This document shows positions 11,172 to 22,900 of a stretch of DNA of 64,000 bases, in pieces. A program made the position numbers and the translations under genes. The notes under the pieces were generated by a model, which saw only the letters and a program-made list of their open reading frames with translations, was not told where the DNA came from and did not search any database. The DNA is from Euptelea pleiosperma (taxonomy: Eukaryota > Streptophyta > Magnoliopsida > Ranunculales > Eupteleaceae): the NCBI GenBank assembly GCA_035048495.1, contig CM068548.1:11087464-11151463 (forward strand), written 5' to 3'. The first letter of the stretch is position 1; the number at the start of each line of letters is the position of its first letter.

Positions 11172-11537
11172 TGTATCAAAATTTTGATGCAGAAGTCCCT
11201 CAATTTGCCACGTAGTATACTCTTTCGGGCCCAGAGCCTCCATGAATGTTTGGCCCACATCTTTGTGGACCCACATACCAAAAGTCAGTGTGATTAGTGA
11301 TTCCTAGCCATTGGATTTGAGCACTTTTCATCACAGGCTTGGAACCAACTCATAGGCTTTTTCATAAAGCCGATAATGAAAAAGTGCTCAAATCATACGG
11401 CTAGAAATCACCAATCACGCTGATTTTTGGTGTGTAGGTAAATCATAGTATGGGCCAGACATTCAAGTGGCAAATGGGCCCGCACGAGCCTATTAGGTTG
11501 CAATTTGCAGGGACTTCTGCATCAAAATTTTGATACA
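11172..11537. mobile_element. Foldback element with perfect 29-bp terminal inverted repeats
   Basis: The first 29 bases, beginning TGTATCAAAATTTTGATG, are the exact reverse complement of the last 29. The internal arms carry family A wording ('gattagtgattcctagcc' against 'ggctagaaatcaccaatca'), so a family A-like core sits between different termini. I see no target duplication. Confidence 0.7.
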
Positions 11538-11578
11538 AAAGGCTGCATTATTAATCACACCAGTGTCAATGCTCAAAC

Positions 11579-11895
11579 CAAGGTTTAAAGGGGACCGTTA
11601 TAACGGTGTAACGGACTGGTGGCGTTACCGTTTTTTCCGTCATAATGAAAAAAAACGCTCAGGGGCAAAAACGAAAATAACGGAAAATAGGGGAAAAATA
11701 CAGAAAAACTAATTTTGAATTTCAAATTTTCAAAAATGGAAAATAACGGAAAAAAAACGGAATATAACGGAAAATAAACAAAAATAACGGCCGTTTTTTG
11801 TCACAAACATAACGGGGTAGGTCCGAATCCGTTAACGGTCCATAACGTAAGGGGGTAGGTCCGAATCCGTTATAACGGCCGTTTTTTAAACCCTA
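11579..11895. mobile_element. hAT-like MITE (family B)
   Basis: Starts CAAGGTTTAAAGG and ends TTTTTTAAACCCTA. It is flanked by GCTCAAAC (11,571-11,578) and GTTCAAAC (11,896-11,903), matching at 7 of 8 bases. The interior is palindromic with repeated 'ataacgg' words. The element starts 41 bp after the preceding foldback ends. Confidence 0.7.
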
Positions 11896-12019
11896 GTTCA
11901 AACTACTGCCAAAGATAATTATTAATCACACCCGTACACTAAGATTATCCAGCATGATATAGACCCCACAACCGGATGTCAGAAATACCCATGTTAGATT
12001 GAGATCGATCGACGACAGT

Positions 12020-12545
12020 TACACAACTTGGGTGCCAACGTTAAATGTTGGCCATTGTTCTAACGTCATGTATTGTGTGAATCACACCATTAAAGCCTGC
12101 AACACCATTTAATATGGTAGTTCGGGGAGTACGATCTTTTTCTCCGGTTGTTATTAACTCACCCGTTGTTGGACGCCAAATAGTGAAACATGGAATAAGA
12201 GTCAAAGGCTATTCAAGGAATCTTTTTTTTTTCTTTTAACTGGTTGCCCAGGTCTCCAACTTATTCAGGTACACATGGCGCAATTTTATCTGTGCATGAC
12301 ATTTTATATGTCCAACAACGTGACCCAGAGTTTTCTATTTCTTTAAGGCTTGTTTTAAGATCACCTGGCGTTGGACACTTAGAGCATCAAACTATTAATG
12401 AGAGTTACATGCTACCTAGGGAATCTATTTCTCTTTTGAAAAACAAAACATGAAAAAAGAAAGGAAAACCGGTTGTTATGGTCTCTAAGTTTCTTTTACT
12501 ACACATGGCATGGTTTTATTGGTGTTGGACACTACAATTATCTTT
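12020..12545 (+). repeat. Dispersed repeat family E
   Basis: Its parts recur at 13,940-14,150 ('tgcaagaccatttaatatgg', 'gttggacacg..aa.ggtgaaac') and at 17,275-17,450 ('gctacctagggaatct', 'gaaaaccggttg'), and in reverse at 36,810-36,950. No open frame with a known domain exists, so this is a non-autonomous repeat of unknown class. Confidence 0.5.
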
Positions 12546-12639
12546 TCTTCAAAGTTTGAGCTGAAATATTATGACTCACCGAAATCACTGAGTTTTAGCC
12601 CATTCAGACTTAAGGTCTGAATAAAAGTTTTACCAAACG

Positions 12640-13110
12640 CCACCTGAGTCAATGTAGGGCCAACAAAAAGTGATTAATTGGGATGTGCCAAAATTCAGTT
12701 AACACTCTTTTTCCAATTACCGCCAACTTTGTTTTGGTTACCACAAGTTGTGCCTTGTCAGTTGTGCCATCCACAAAATGGCTCAAAAACAGCATTGACA
12801 AACCTCGGATTCGGTATATGGCTAAAAATACCAAGTGCATTTTTTGTTGGAGTCGGGATGAGGACGTTAAACATTTCTACAACATCTTTTTGGATCTGAC
12901 TTGCGTAACCAAGTGATGAAAGTGGCCCTTAATGCCATTGCATACTTTATCTGGAAAGAGCGGAATAGTAGAGTATTTCAAAACTCTTTCCATCCTAAAG
13001 AGCATTTTCTTCACCAAATCGTTGAAACAACTAAGATTCGATTTATTACAAGCAAGTTTAAGGTGGAGGACAACTCGAGACCTAGAGACTTCTTTGGGGC
13101 CTAGCGTATT
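12640..13110 (+). mobile_element. LINE (non-LTR) 3' relic
   Basis: Translation gives a degraded zinc-binding reverse transcriptase tail (CIFCWSRDEDVKHF, like the zf-RVT domain) around 12,833-12,880. After a frame break comes LNAIAYFIWKERNSRVFQ near 12,930-12,985, a motif typical of the C-terminus of plant L1-type ORF2. Only this 3' fragment remains; no reverse transcriptase core or poly-A tail was seen. Confidence 0.65.
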
Positions 13111-13389
13111 AAAGTCGAATTTAAGCATGAAACTATGATTCAATGTAAGTGGGTCATTCCACCTATGGGTCATATTACGTGTAGATACATAAAAATGGTA
13201 AATTAGTATGTATCAGGATTGATACATCGTGAAGTATTATATCATTCCTCAAACCTAGGGTCGACACATGGCGGGGGGAAAACATATAACGATAAGAATT
13301 TGTAGAGAGAAGAGGCTTAATATAAGAAAAATGGGCTGCTTTGTAATGCGGAAGAAGATATTTGAGAATGAAAGATTGGCCATTGTCCG

Positions 13390-13620
13390 CCTCCCGTGGA
13401 TGTAGTCGTCGGCAAGAGACCGTCGACGAACCATGTATGTATTGTGTTGTTGTCTTTGATTTATGTTTTATGTTTTATTATATTTATCATTTGTTTAATG
13501 TGTGATTATTGCTTGGGGAGGGAGGATCAGAGATCGGACGGCAACACCGATTTTATCTCCTATATTATGTTTAATACCGATGGTTCCATGAATACTTCTA
13601 CCTGATTCGGAGGTATATTT
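13390..13620 (+). mobile_element. Possible copia LTR fragment
   Basis: Contains CCGTGGATGTAG followed by a GAACCA... stretch and T-rich sequence, in the order found in R-U5 of many plant copia LTRs. The antisense LTR piece at 46,295-46,550 has related wording. No element body is attached. Confidence 0.4.
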
Positions 13621-13759
13621 AGGGGAGGGAATGGAGAACCTATAGTTGCCTATGTGGGTGGTAGCAAGCGAATCTCAGTGATAGCCCATGAATTCCGCCT
13701 AACCCCAAGCTTAACTATCAAAATAAAAAAAATATTTTTCGGCCCATTTCGCATTGTGC

Positions 13760-14150
13760 TATTAAGTCGTATACACGTCCAAACAGACCCTTAAATAGGG
13801 CATTAATGTCCTCTCTTCTTTTTTTTATATGGATAAACATAATTGAATGATCATAACCATCCGATCTCCAGACTGTTCAAAATAGTGCAATGGATCACAA
13901 GGATTACGGTGGGGCCCACTTGATTACGGAATCTATGAGCTGTGTTCGATTGTTCAAACACCATGGATTGTGTGAATTGCACCATTAGAACCTGCAAGAC
14001 CATTTAATATGGTAGCTCGGCTCAGCAGGTACGGTTTTTCTTTCCGGTCGTTATAAAGTCACCTGTAGTTGGACACGCCAAACGGTGAAACGTGGCGCAA
14101 TGTTATCGGTGTAGGACATTATTAGTGTCCAACAGCATGTGACCTGGAAT
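13760..14150 (+). repeat. Repeat, first of two related copies
   Basis: 'gtccaaacagacccttaaat', 'gaatgatcataaccatc' and 'ggtggggcccac' recur in the same order at 15,150-15,380. The 3' part (13,940-14,150) belongs to family E. The left edge resembles a Tourist-type terminus. Confidence 0.5.
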
Positions 14151-14159
14151 TTTTTGACT

Positions 14160-15149
14160 CAGTCCGACCATACGGAACTTGGAGCAGCAATGTAGGGCAC
14201 ACAAGGATAAATTTAGATACCAAAAGAGAATTTTTTTTGAAACGGTGATCATGCGCCCAATGATCACATGCCACATATACCTGGGGTTTAGGATTTGGCT
14301 TTTTAAAAGTAACCATTGGTATATGTGGCGAGCCATCACTGGCGTATGATGGCGGCATCAAAAAATTTCCGGTATCAAAAGGGTGGTAACATATACCTGT
14401 AGGTGCCTGAGTCAGCCCGACTGGAGATGCATCTATGTGGAAGATCTCCATTCAAGCAGAGTAACATATGCCACATGGCGAAACAGGAATGGCGAAGACA
14501 CATCACCTCATCTCGGGTAAAGCCCGGTTGTCTTGCGCCTAGTTAGCAATTCGGAGTGCGGCAAAAATACGGTACTGGAAATGTTCGAGTACAATTTGGA
14601 TTTATAATTAAAAATGCCTTCGTCGGCAAAAATAACTCTAAAAATAAAAAAAAACAAAATATTGACAATTTTTGTCATTTAAAATTATTTTTCATGTTGA
14701 AAACTAAATACTTCAGAAATACTTCAGAAATAATTCAGAACAGTAAGTGAATTATTCGGGAATAATTCGATCAGTGTTCAAAAAATGCATGAATTTTTTT
14801 CAAACCTTTGAATAGGATGTTGTTCGGTTAGTTTTTTAGATAATTCGTAAGGTTCACGAATAATTCGAGAATTTACTAACTAGGGTCTTGCGTCGTGGGG
14901 ATTTCAGCCCGACATCTGGTCCTGCGATCCAGCCTCACCGTCATAACACCGTTGTACTTCAGGGACCTGGAACCATTTTGCTCATTGATCCAAATTAATA
15001 CAAGCATGACCGGCATAACACCGTTGTAATAACAGAAACATTCGAACCACGTTGCAGTATATGGTATTTAACACTATATGTATTAATGTCCCCATTATGA
15101 TGAAAATGACGGGCGATTTCAACCATTCCTAAACGTATTAACCCGTTAT
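14160..15149. other. Non-genic stretch
   Basis: Short frames only. A minus-strand frame at 14,122-14,451 has no recognised domain and lies beside repeats; I do not regard it as a gene. Confidence 0.4.
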
Positions 15150-15380
15150 AAAGGCCGTGATCACCGTCCAAACAGACCCTTAAATAGGGTATTGATGTCC
15201 ACTCGTTTGATACAGTAATCCATTGTGGGGCCTCATTGATTCTTTTTTCCCATCATTTTTTTTTATGGATGAACATCATTGAATGATCATAACCATCAGA
15301 TCTCTTACTGTTCAAAATAAGTCGATGGACCACACAATTATGGTGGGGCCCACATGATTACTTAATCTATGGGATATATC
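15150..15380 (+). repeat. Second copy of the 13.76-kb repeat
   Basis: Shares the phrases listed for 13,760-14,150, with an extra segment of about 45 bp near 15,205-15,250. It begins at the same 'tccaaacagaccc' terminus. Confidence 0.5.
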
Positions 15381-15604
15381 TATTAGGATTTAGGAGGAGC
15401 GGACCCAACAGCATTTAACGAGGGAATTTAAGAGGGGACATGTTGAAACAGCCCTTCCATGTATTGTAGCTTTTAACCCATATAGAGTGTTTGGTTACAA
15501 AATATTTGTGTCTGGTAACAGCTATGCACCCCACATGGTGAGGGGTTGGGAGGGTTGGGAGGACGTTGACCCTACATCGAAAAATCAACCTGATTAGTTA
15601 TTAA

Positions 15605-15835
15605 TCCAAGCATTGCATTGGAGTCATTTTCATGCGTTGATTTTAATCCTGGGAATTAGAACGTTATTGACCATTATTTGGGTACAAAGATCCAAAGATT
15701 TGAAATTACTAATCTGGTTGATTTTTGGTTTATAGGTCCACCTATGGATTGGCCAAACATCCATACAGTCATTGTCCTCTAAGAATGTGCCACGTGGCCT
15801 ATATTGTGAGCGGTCGAGGGTTGGGGACATAAACT
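15605..15835. mobile_element. Family A foldback, right half
   Basis: Contains the central segment ('ggtacaaagatccaaagatt') and the right arm to GCCACGTGGCC. The left arm is absent. The minus-strand open frame across it is a shadow of the repeat. Confidence 0.6.
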
Positions 15836-16209
15836 AGTAACAGTAATTGGTGCATTCAAGGCTGTGGGTAGTGGGAGCCGCTGCCCACTGGAAACTCTTG
15901 AATTTGGTGTCCTTCACTTATTTAGGAACTCCAACATCTAAGTATCTAACACGGCAAGTGGAACAAAATGGAAGGTGGTGATTTTGTCCTCTCTAAGGTG
16001 GCATGGATGAGTGCCATGTGTCACCGTCAATTATTTTACTTGCTGGGAAGATTTGGGTTAGTTACTCCTGATGATCCTACCCTTAGATTCTTTTTTCTAA
16101 AAAATCCTACCCGCTTAGGGCCTGTTTGGAAGACTCTTATGTTTTCAGATCTTAAACTGTAAAAGGCGGGGACAATATAAAATACAATATTCACGTAAAG
16201 CCAACGTGC

Positions 16210-16213
<4 letters not shown>

Positions 16214-16241
<28 letters not shown>
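16214..16241 (+). repeat. (AT)n microsatellite
   Basis: A pure AT tract just upstream of the GGAACC-rich element. Confidence 0.9.
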
Positions 16242-16242
<1 letters not shown>

Positions 16243-16331
16243 CATTAAATACCATGTAATGCAGCGTCACCCTTATAAAAGCGCTATAACCGTTATTAGT
16301 GGAAAACGGTTTATTTGTGTTGTAAGGGTCT

Positions 16332-16662
16332 AGGGGTGTCAATTTTACCCGTTTAACCAAAAATCGAATTGGAACCGGAACAGGAACCGGAACCAGAACT
16401 GGAAACACTGGTTCCCTTTTCCACATTTTAGGAACTGAATAAGAAAGAACTGGAACTCGAATTGAACGGAAAAAAGGTTCTACGGTTCTGGGTAGTTAAA
16501 TTGGGACCCGAAATCGATAGGAACCAATATACTCGGAACCAGAACTAAAACTATCTGGACCCATCATTTTGAGAACCGGAACTGACAAGAATCGACAATA
16601 TCGGTTCCAGTTCTGGACACCTTAGGAACCGGACTGGAACTGACCCATTAACACCCCTATTG
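16332..16662. mobile_element. hAT-like element rich in GGAACCGG words
   Basis: The ends TAGGGGTGTCAAT and ATTAACACCCCTA are inverted, the form of hAT termini. The interior repeats short words such as GGAACCGGAAC and CCAGAACTGG. Flanking 8-mers TTGTAAGG and TTGTAAAC are only similar, so the duplication is uncertain. Val-Pro repeat frames over it are artefacts. Confidence 0.5.
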
Positions 16663-16794
16663 TAAACAACATATTTACAACCGTTCTCTGTGAAAAATGC
16701 TTCCAATAAATAATCTGTTTAAAAAATAGTTATATCGCCGTTACTTTCATCCAAATGAGTTTAATCTATACTATTATAAAGCCAAAACCGGTGT

Positions 16795-17135
16795 TGACGT
16801 CTACTCGGGCTTCAATTAAATGATGACGAGGGACTATAGTATAAGCCACGTGGCTCAATCTTAGAGACCACTGAGTCACTGACCGTATGGATGTTTGTCA
16901 CATTCCTAGGTGGACCTATATACCAACTATCAGCCTGATTAGTGATTTCAAACCTTTGGTTCTGAGTACCCAAAATAATGCTCGAAATCTACAGTTAAAA
17001 ATCAACCGATGAAAACGACTCCAATCAAATTGTTAAAAATCACTAATCAGGTTGAATTTTTGAATGTAGATCCATCTAGGGATGGTCCAAACATTGATAC
17101 AGTCACTGATCTCTAAGAGTATGCCACGTGTATGG
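16795..17135. mobile_element. Family A foldback
   Basis: A left arm with GCCACGTGGCTC and 'gaccgtatggatgtttg', a centre, and an inverted right arm ending 'gagtatgccacgtg'. The outer GTAAAAC termini are lost. Confidence 0.6.
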
Positions 17136-17274
17136 TGCAGGTGCATCAGGCGTTCCCCTAATCGGTTTTAAACCATGGTTTTCACTTCAGCGGCTGTGGA
17201 AGACGGTCTGCTTTGCAGCCTGTTCCAGTTCTGACACTTTAACTGGTCTGAGAGACACTACGGGCTTTGGAGCC

Positions 17275-17450
17275 AAAAAAAAAAGTTGTCACAGGATCAC
17301 TTGTCGTTGGACACTTAAAAAAAAATTCCGACTGTTAACGAGAGTTCCAGGCTACCTAGGGAATCTAAACGTTTTTTTTGAAAAAACAAAACATACGAAG
17401 AGAAAGGGGAAAACCGGTTGGAGTAGTCTTCCAGTTTCCTTTAGTACAGG
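17275..17450 (+). repeat. Family E fragment
   Basis: Matches the second half of the 12.0-12.5 kb repeat: 'cgttggacactt', 'gctacctagggaatct' and 'gaaaaccggttg' in the same order. Confidence 0.5.
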
Positions 17451-17970
17451 TGTCACGACTATATTGGCGTATAATAATTATATCCAAACATGCCATTATT
17501 ATTGGAAGAATGTAAGATGTTGCAGTTCGATTTTGATGTGCGGCACTTGGGTCCCACCTCGCATGTTCGATTGAAAGCTTTGTATTTTTGAATTTTCATT
17601 GTTCCGACACCATTAATAGTTTGATTGATCAAAAAGTAACGATGATCATTACCCCTCAAATTTGACGGACCAGATCCATTGTTTAAATATAGTGATTCCA
17701 TGTTTCAGTTGTGCACGGTGATCCCGGTAATCCAAACGATGACCCACCTTTGGATATGCCTAACAGGGAAATCAAAAGGCCTTTGATATTAGTATAGAAC
17801 AAAGAATCTGATCAAACGGATGTAAGGGATGACCGATTTGATCAGCATATGTCAATGACTGTGTTTCTATTGTACATATTGTAGGAACACCTAAAAAATC
17901 GATCGATGGATTAGATTTGTTAGGTCAACCAATCGGATGGATAGAACTCATCGATTGACATGATTTAGAA
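17451..17970. other. Non-genic stretch
   Basis: No gene or repeat boundary recognised. The 148-residue frame starting at 17,128 runs through family A and E sequence and has no known domain. Confidence 0.45.
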
Positions 17971-17976
17971 CGAGAC

Positions 17977-18140
17977 TGTCAAGGAATCTCGTTCTCCACG
18001 TAACTATGCTGCTGGAAGCACTCCACACGTGGCTGCTACTCCTCCATTGGTGCAGCAAACCAAAGAGAGTTGAACTAATCCAACGTGACTCAATTAAGTG
18101 AGCACAACCAATAATATTTTCTCTCTCTCTCTCTCTCTCT
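17977..18140 (+). mobile_element. Copia LTR fragment (5' side)
   Basis: Begins TGTCAAGGAATCTCGTTCTC and continues 'ggaagcactccacac'. The same wording recurs at 18,711, after the RNase H relic, so these are direct repeats flanking an element body. It ends in a (CT)n tract at 18,121-18,140. Confidence 0.6.
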
Positions 18141-18708
18141 ATTGATGATTGGATTGCCGTTAAATCACATACTTTGCATACCTTGGATTATGGACTTCAT
18201 TTCTCTAAGTCAAACAGATTTACCTTATCTGAATTTTCGGATGTGGATTGGGTAGGACGCTTTGATGATAGGAGATCAATAGGTGGTTTTGCGATCTTTT
18301 TGGGTTCTAATGTGATATCTTGGAGTTCCAAGAAACAACACTATGTTGCTCACTCAAGCCGAATCAGAGTGTCGATCATTGGCTAACACGGCTGCAGAAT
18401 TGACTTGACTACTATATCTTCTTTGCGAGTTGCACATTCAACTTCCTAGTCCTCCAATTCTATGGTGTGCGATAATATTGGTGTTATCTATTTGACAGGC
18501 AATCCCGTTTTTCATTCACACACCAAACATGTCGAAATTGACTATCATTTTGTTCTTGACATGGTGGCCAAGAAATCTCTCAATGTTAGATACATCAGCG
18601 CACCATTGATCAACTTGCTGATTACCTAACAAAAAGTTTATCTTCGACACGGTTTCATCTTCTCAAATCCAAGCTCAACGTGTCACAACCGTTGGTCTTG
18701 CGGGGGCG
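18141..18708 (+). mobile_element. Ty1-copia RNase H relic
   Basis: Translates to copia RNase H wording: FSDVDWVGRFDDRRSIGG, then ISWSSKKQHYVAHSS, and after a frame break [17 protein letters not shown] and [12 protein letters not shown]. These are the standard blocks of the copia ribonuclease H domain. The frame is broken in at least two places. A purine-rich 'gcgggggcg' precedes the downstream LTR. Nearly all of gag-pol is missing between the LTRs. Confidence 0.8.
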
Positions 18709-18710
18709 TG

Positions 18711-18882
18711 TTAAGAAGTCTCGTTCTCCGCATAATTGTGCTGTTGGAAGCACTCCACACATGACTGCTACTCTGATCCATTGGTGCAACAAACCAATAG
18801 TTATCCTAGCTCCTTGACTTGAAGAGTCCATTACATCTCTCTCACTCGATAAAGTTGAGATTTCAAATTTGTAAACTATTCT
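18711..18882 (+). mobile_element. Copia 3' LTR, first part
   Basis: Starts TGTTAAGAAGTCTCGTTCTC directly after the purine-rich tract and matches the 17,977 copy for about 80 bases. LTR wording resumes at about 19,225-19,285 ('gaactaatccaacacgactc'), so the LTR is interrupted by the tandem repeat that follows. Confidence 0.55.
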
Positions 18883-19224
18883 ATACTAGTGGGTGCCCCG
18901 TGCCATTGGCACTCCTCGACAAAGAATTTGTCAAAATCAGGTGAGTGGTGGAGATCCACCGTCCATTTGGGGGAGGATTAGATCTCGGCCCTTCTTTGTT
19001 GATGCTTATAAGATGAGGTATAAGTAGGGAGACAACCAATGTATTTTGTTATATACTAGTGGGTGGCCCGTGCCGACGGCACTCCCTGACAAAGCATTTG
19101 CCAAAATTAGTTGTGAGTGGCTGAGATCCAATGTCTAGTTGGGGGATAAGATCTCGGCCCTTCTTTGTTGAAACCTATAAGAGGGGGTATAAGTGGGGAG
19201 ACAACTTCCCTGTTTTGTTATATA
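18883..19224 (+). repeat. Two tandem units of a 170-bp dispersed repeat
   Basis: Units begin at 18,883 and 19,052 with TATACTAGTGGGTG and proceed through 'ccgtgcc', 'tgacaaag.atttg', 'gagatcca' and 'gatctcggcccttctttgtt'. Related copies lie at 6,355-6,505 and from about 35,715. The array sits inside the copia LTR. The ends resemble some non-autonomous Helitron descriptions, but no hairpin or host-site evidence was found. Confidence 0.6.
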
Positions 19225-19390
19225 GATATTGAACTAATCCAACACGACTCAATTATGTGAGCACAACCAATAATATTCTCTCTAAGTTCATTTAGAGACT
19301 AATCAAGGAATCAATGGTGATTGAAATGGTTAGAATTGTTAGTAAAATTGCCCGCGGTATACATTTCGATGTTGTGGTACACTTACACCC

Positions 19391-19616
19391 AAAAACACCC
19401 ACCTGTCAGTCTCTTTTGGGCCCAGAGCCATGAATGATTGGCCCAACACTTGAAATCCAATGGCTAGAAATCATCCCACGAAAAAGTTACAACCCGGCCA
19501 ACAACCAGCCTGATTACTAGAGATCACCAATCAGGCTGATTGTTGGTTTGTAGAGCCATCAATGGTGGGCCAATCAGTTAGATTAGTGGGCCCAAAAGAG
19601 TATGCCAGGTGGGGCA
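19391..19616. mobile_element. Foldback repeat, variant of family A
   Basis: 'ctcttttgggcccag' on the left is inverted as 'gtgggcccaaaagag' on the right; the inner arms carry 'accagcctgatta' and 'aatcaggctgattgttgg'. It lies about 350 bp upstream of the HTH start codon. Confidence 0.55.
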
Positions 19617-19881
19617 TTTTTTATGTGGCCGACACTCCACAGGGAATGATAATCTCGCCAGAAAGATTGCACTCATTACTTAATACAGATTTCCTTATTT
19701 GCAAAGTGGTCATAGAGACGGATGGATTTTAGCAGTGCACTTGTTAAGTTAATCGGACGAACACCTGTTCCTACTCCAACTGTGCATTCATTTCTGCCAT
19801 TAATGAGTTCGCAGGCAAGAGTGCTGGACTCTCTCTCTGTTCATAAATATGATTGAGCCGTATTCACGTTGATTCCTCCAT

Positions 19882-19889
19882 TATATATA
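19882..19889 (+). promoter_or_regulatory. TATA box of the HTH gene
   Basis: TATATATA lies 84 bp upstream of the start codon, followed by a CT-rich leader near 19,930-19,970. This spacing puts transcription start around 19,915. The call rests on position and sequence only. Confidence 0.5.
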
Positions 19890-19972
19890 TCTTTCAACAA
19901 GACCAACCGCAGATAGACACATTGAACCAAGAGTTCTTCTTTTTTGGTTTCTCTTAATCTCTTCCGTCAGCC

Positions 19973-22900
19973 ATGGCTTTGCTTCGGATAGTACAGCTCC
20001 TAATTCTCTGTCTCAACATATTAACTCTATCTCAAGGTTCTTCTCTCTTTCTCTGTCTTTCTTCTTCTTCAAGAAAAAAATTATCCAAAAAAAAAATTAG
20101 AATTTTTTTTTTTGTAGAACACAAGAATGGAAAATATCTAAAAACCCCTTTTATTTATTTTTTCGTCTTACCAATTATTTAAATTTTAATCCATTTTTAA
20201 AGTAGTTTTATGATCCTCTCCATGAACTATGCAATGCAGGACTTAAGGATCACTCTGATTACCGATACGATTTTATCAAACCAGCAAGTTCTTTCTCATC
20301 AACGGCGTCGTCATCGTCATCATCGTCGTCGTCATCGAACGGTATTGATAAAGGGTATGATTACATAATTGTAGGAGGTGGAACAGCTGGGTGTCCGTTG
20401 GCTGCTACCCTTTCTCAGAAGTTCAGTGTTCTATTACTAGAGAGAGGGGGTGTTCCATTTAGAAATCCAAACATCTCCCATATGCAGAACTTCCATCTCT
20501 CTCTAGCAGATACCTCGCCGACTTCTGCTAGTCAAGTTTTTCTCTCCACCGACGGGGTCTTTAATGCAAGGGCTAGGGTCTTGGGTGGTGGTACTTGCAT
20601 CAATGCTGGCTTCTACACAAGGGCAAGCACAAGGTACGTTTCTTCATACTCTTTTTTGGACCCACTAACCCCCTTGGTGGGCCCACCCACCCTCACACAA
20701 ACCCAAAATCAGCCGATCTGTGATTTCTTTCAACAGTGGATTTAAGCAGTTTTCATGGGATGATTTCTGATTTGTTGTGTGAAGTGGGCCCAAAAGTATT
20801 CCACGTGGAAATGTAATATATCATTATCTTAACTTATCTAGAAAAAAAAATTGTCATTATCTGAGTGAGCCATGTGGCACGTGGCTCAAACTGTAGTCAA
20901 AGATTTACTCGTTAAATAGTTGTTGTTGCACTTGCATGCACACACTAATTATTGGAAAGGCATGTCTTTGATTTGATGTATAAGATGTATTGTATTATGT
21001 CATTATCTCATCTAGACAAGATTTTAGTGGTTGTTGAAGATTTTTAATTCATGGAAAGGGACGTATGAGATTTAATGCATTAATAGATGGTATAAGATGT
21101 TATGTCTTTTTTTTTTTTTTTTTTGTAATCATAAGATGTTATATGTCATTATCTTATTGCACTTGCTTTTAATTAATCACTAGGGGAGGGGCATGTGTGA
21201 TGCACACTTACGACCTATTTTAGTAATGAAATAGGACTTCAAATAATAAAAAATCTGCCGTTATAACGTCCCTACCTCGTTATAAGTTCCCCTTTTACCA
21301 CTATAACAAAATATCCTTTTTAACGGCCATTATTTCCGTTATAAAGTTTTTTATTTCTTTAAAAAAAACTGCATCTTTTAAGAATTTGATAAATGTGGCA
21401 ATGAGACTATTATACTCTTTTTCCTTACTAAAAAAGGGAAAAAGACGAAACACTTTTAATTTTTCTTAAATGTAAATTGGTCCAACGTTGGCTTTATTTT
21501 TTTTTTCTAAACGGGCCAACATAGCTTCATGTTTTCTTTAATTTTGAGAGAGAAAGAGGTTGGTGTCTCATTAGTTATGAGGTGCACGAGAACCATGGAG
21601 CAACTCTGATTCCCTATCTTAAATGTCCAAATTAAATACCACGTACAAACGGCTCAGTCTCTAGGTCCATCATTCTCAATGAAATCCACCCTACATTTCG
21701 TACAACTCTTTAATCTCGGCCACACAATAGGTGGACCACTTTTTGATCTGGGACTGATTAACCCGGTCAATTTGGTTTGATTTGGGTCTTTTGTACTACT
21801 AGTAGCTGACCCTAGCCCATAGCCTGAGCTGTTTGATGTCCATCTGTACGTGGGCCTGCTTTAATAATGTATCAAGTGGCATTTAATTTTGTAACACTTA
21901 TTGCATGTGACATGTAGCATGGCTTCGTCACATGTATCACCCTATCTTCACTCTTAGGAAATCTGAGTTATCTCGTTGTTTGGTTTGCAAGGGGACTTGG
22001 GGATCTTGGAAATCATAAAATTTCCATGTTTAGGGCAAGCATCGCTGTGCCACATATACACGAGAAATTTTTTTAATGGTCAGGATTTGAAGTTGAATTT
22101 AATAATTTTCTAACAAAAAAAAATAAAATTGTAGCTTGCTGCTGAGAACTTTTTTGATCACACACGCATTAATTTTAAATTGAATAGAGTTGTTGCTGCA
22201 ACCAAACAACCTATTTATGTCTCTTACAAAGATATCAGATAGTATGCCAGCTATCACATTAAATGGTCTTGTGGGTCCCAATGCCATGATCTCCACATCT
22301 ATACTTTGTTTTAACCTAGTTGACATAATCTATTGGGTATTTTAATAAGACCCCCTGAAATTTGAAAGTAATTAGAAATACCTCCCTTATGCTTTCAAAC
22401 TTTATGATTATCCCCCTTAACCTAGTTTATCCATCATTTGACTAACGTTTTAACATGACATGCATCATGCGTCTGTTAATGCACCAATGAAAGGACCATA
22501 ATATTGCCAGTACATTGCTAACGACGTGTGATTCAATTCAGTTTTAACTTAAGTCAACCACTGTTAAACTAGGTCAAGGGGGGTAAACCTAAAGTTTGAA
22601 AGTACAAGGAGATATTACTAAATAGTTTCAAAGTTCAGGGGGTGTCACTAAAATACCCTAATCTATAAGCTACTAAATTCTGTGAAGCTTTTAAATGACA
22701 CGTTATATTAACGGTTTCATAACGTTACTGTTGTGTGTGACCGTTATAACGGATCACATCAAATGCGTCTGAGTAAAAGAGGTCAGAAAACTTTAAACAA
22801 TGGACCAGCTCAGCAACGGTGGATGTGTTTTGGCAAAAGTGGATGCCAGCTCAGCACTTCTGTCAAGGCACAACCACCGTTGGATTCTCAAAATCCACGC

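Noticed and set aside
16145..16426. Val-Pro repeat protein on the minus strand
   Set aside because: The repeat comes from GGAACC words and an AT microsatellite in a transposon, not from a gene.
17128..17574. 148-residue plus-strand open frame
   Set aside because: It runs across family A and family E repeat sequence, has no known domain, no splice context and no homologous wording.
18883..19224. Tandem unit as a Helitron
   Set aside because: The 5' wording is suggestive, but no 3' hairpin with CTRR end or A/T insertion site was found, so only a repeat is called.
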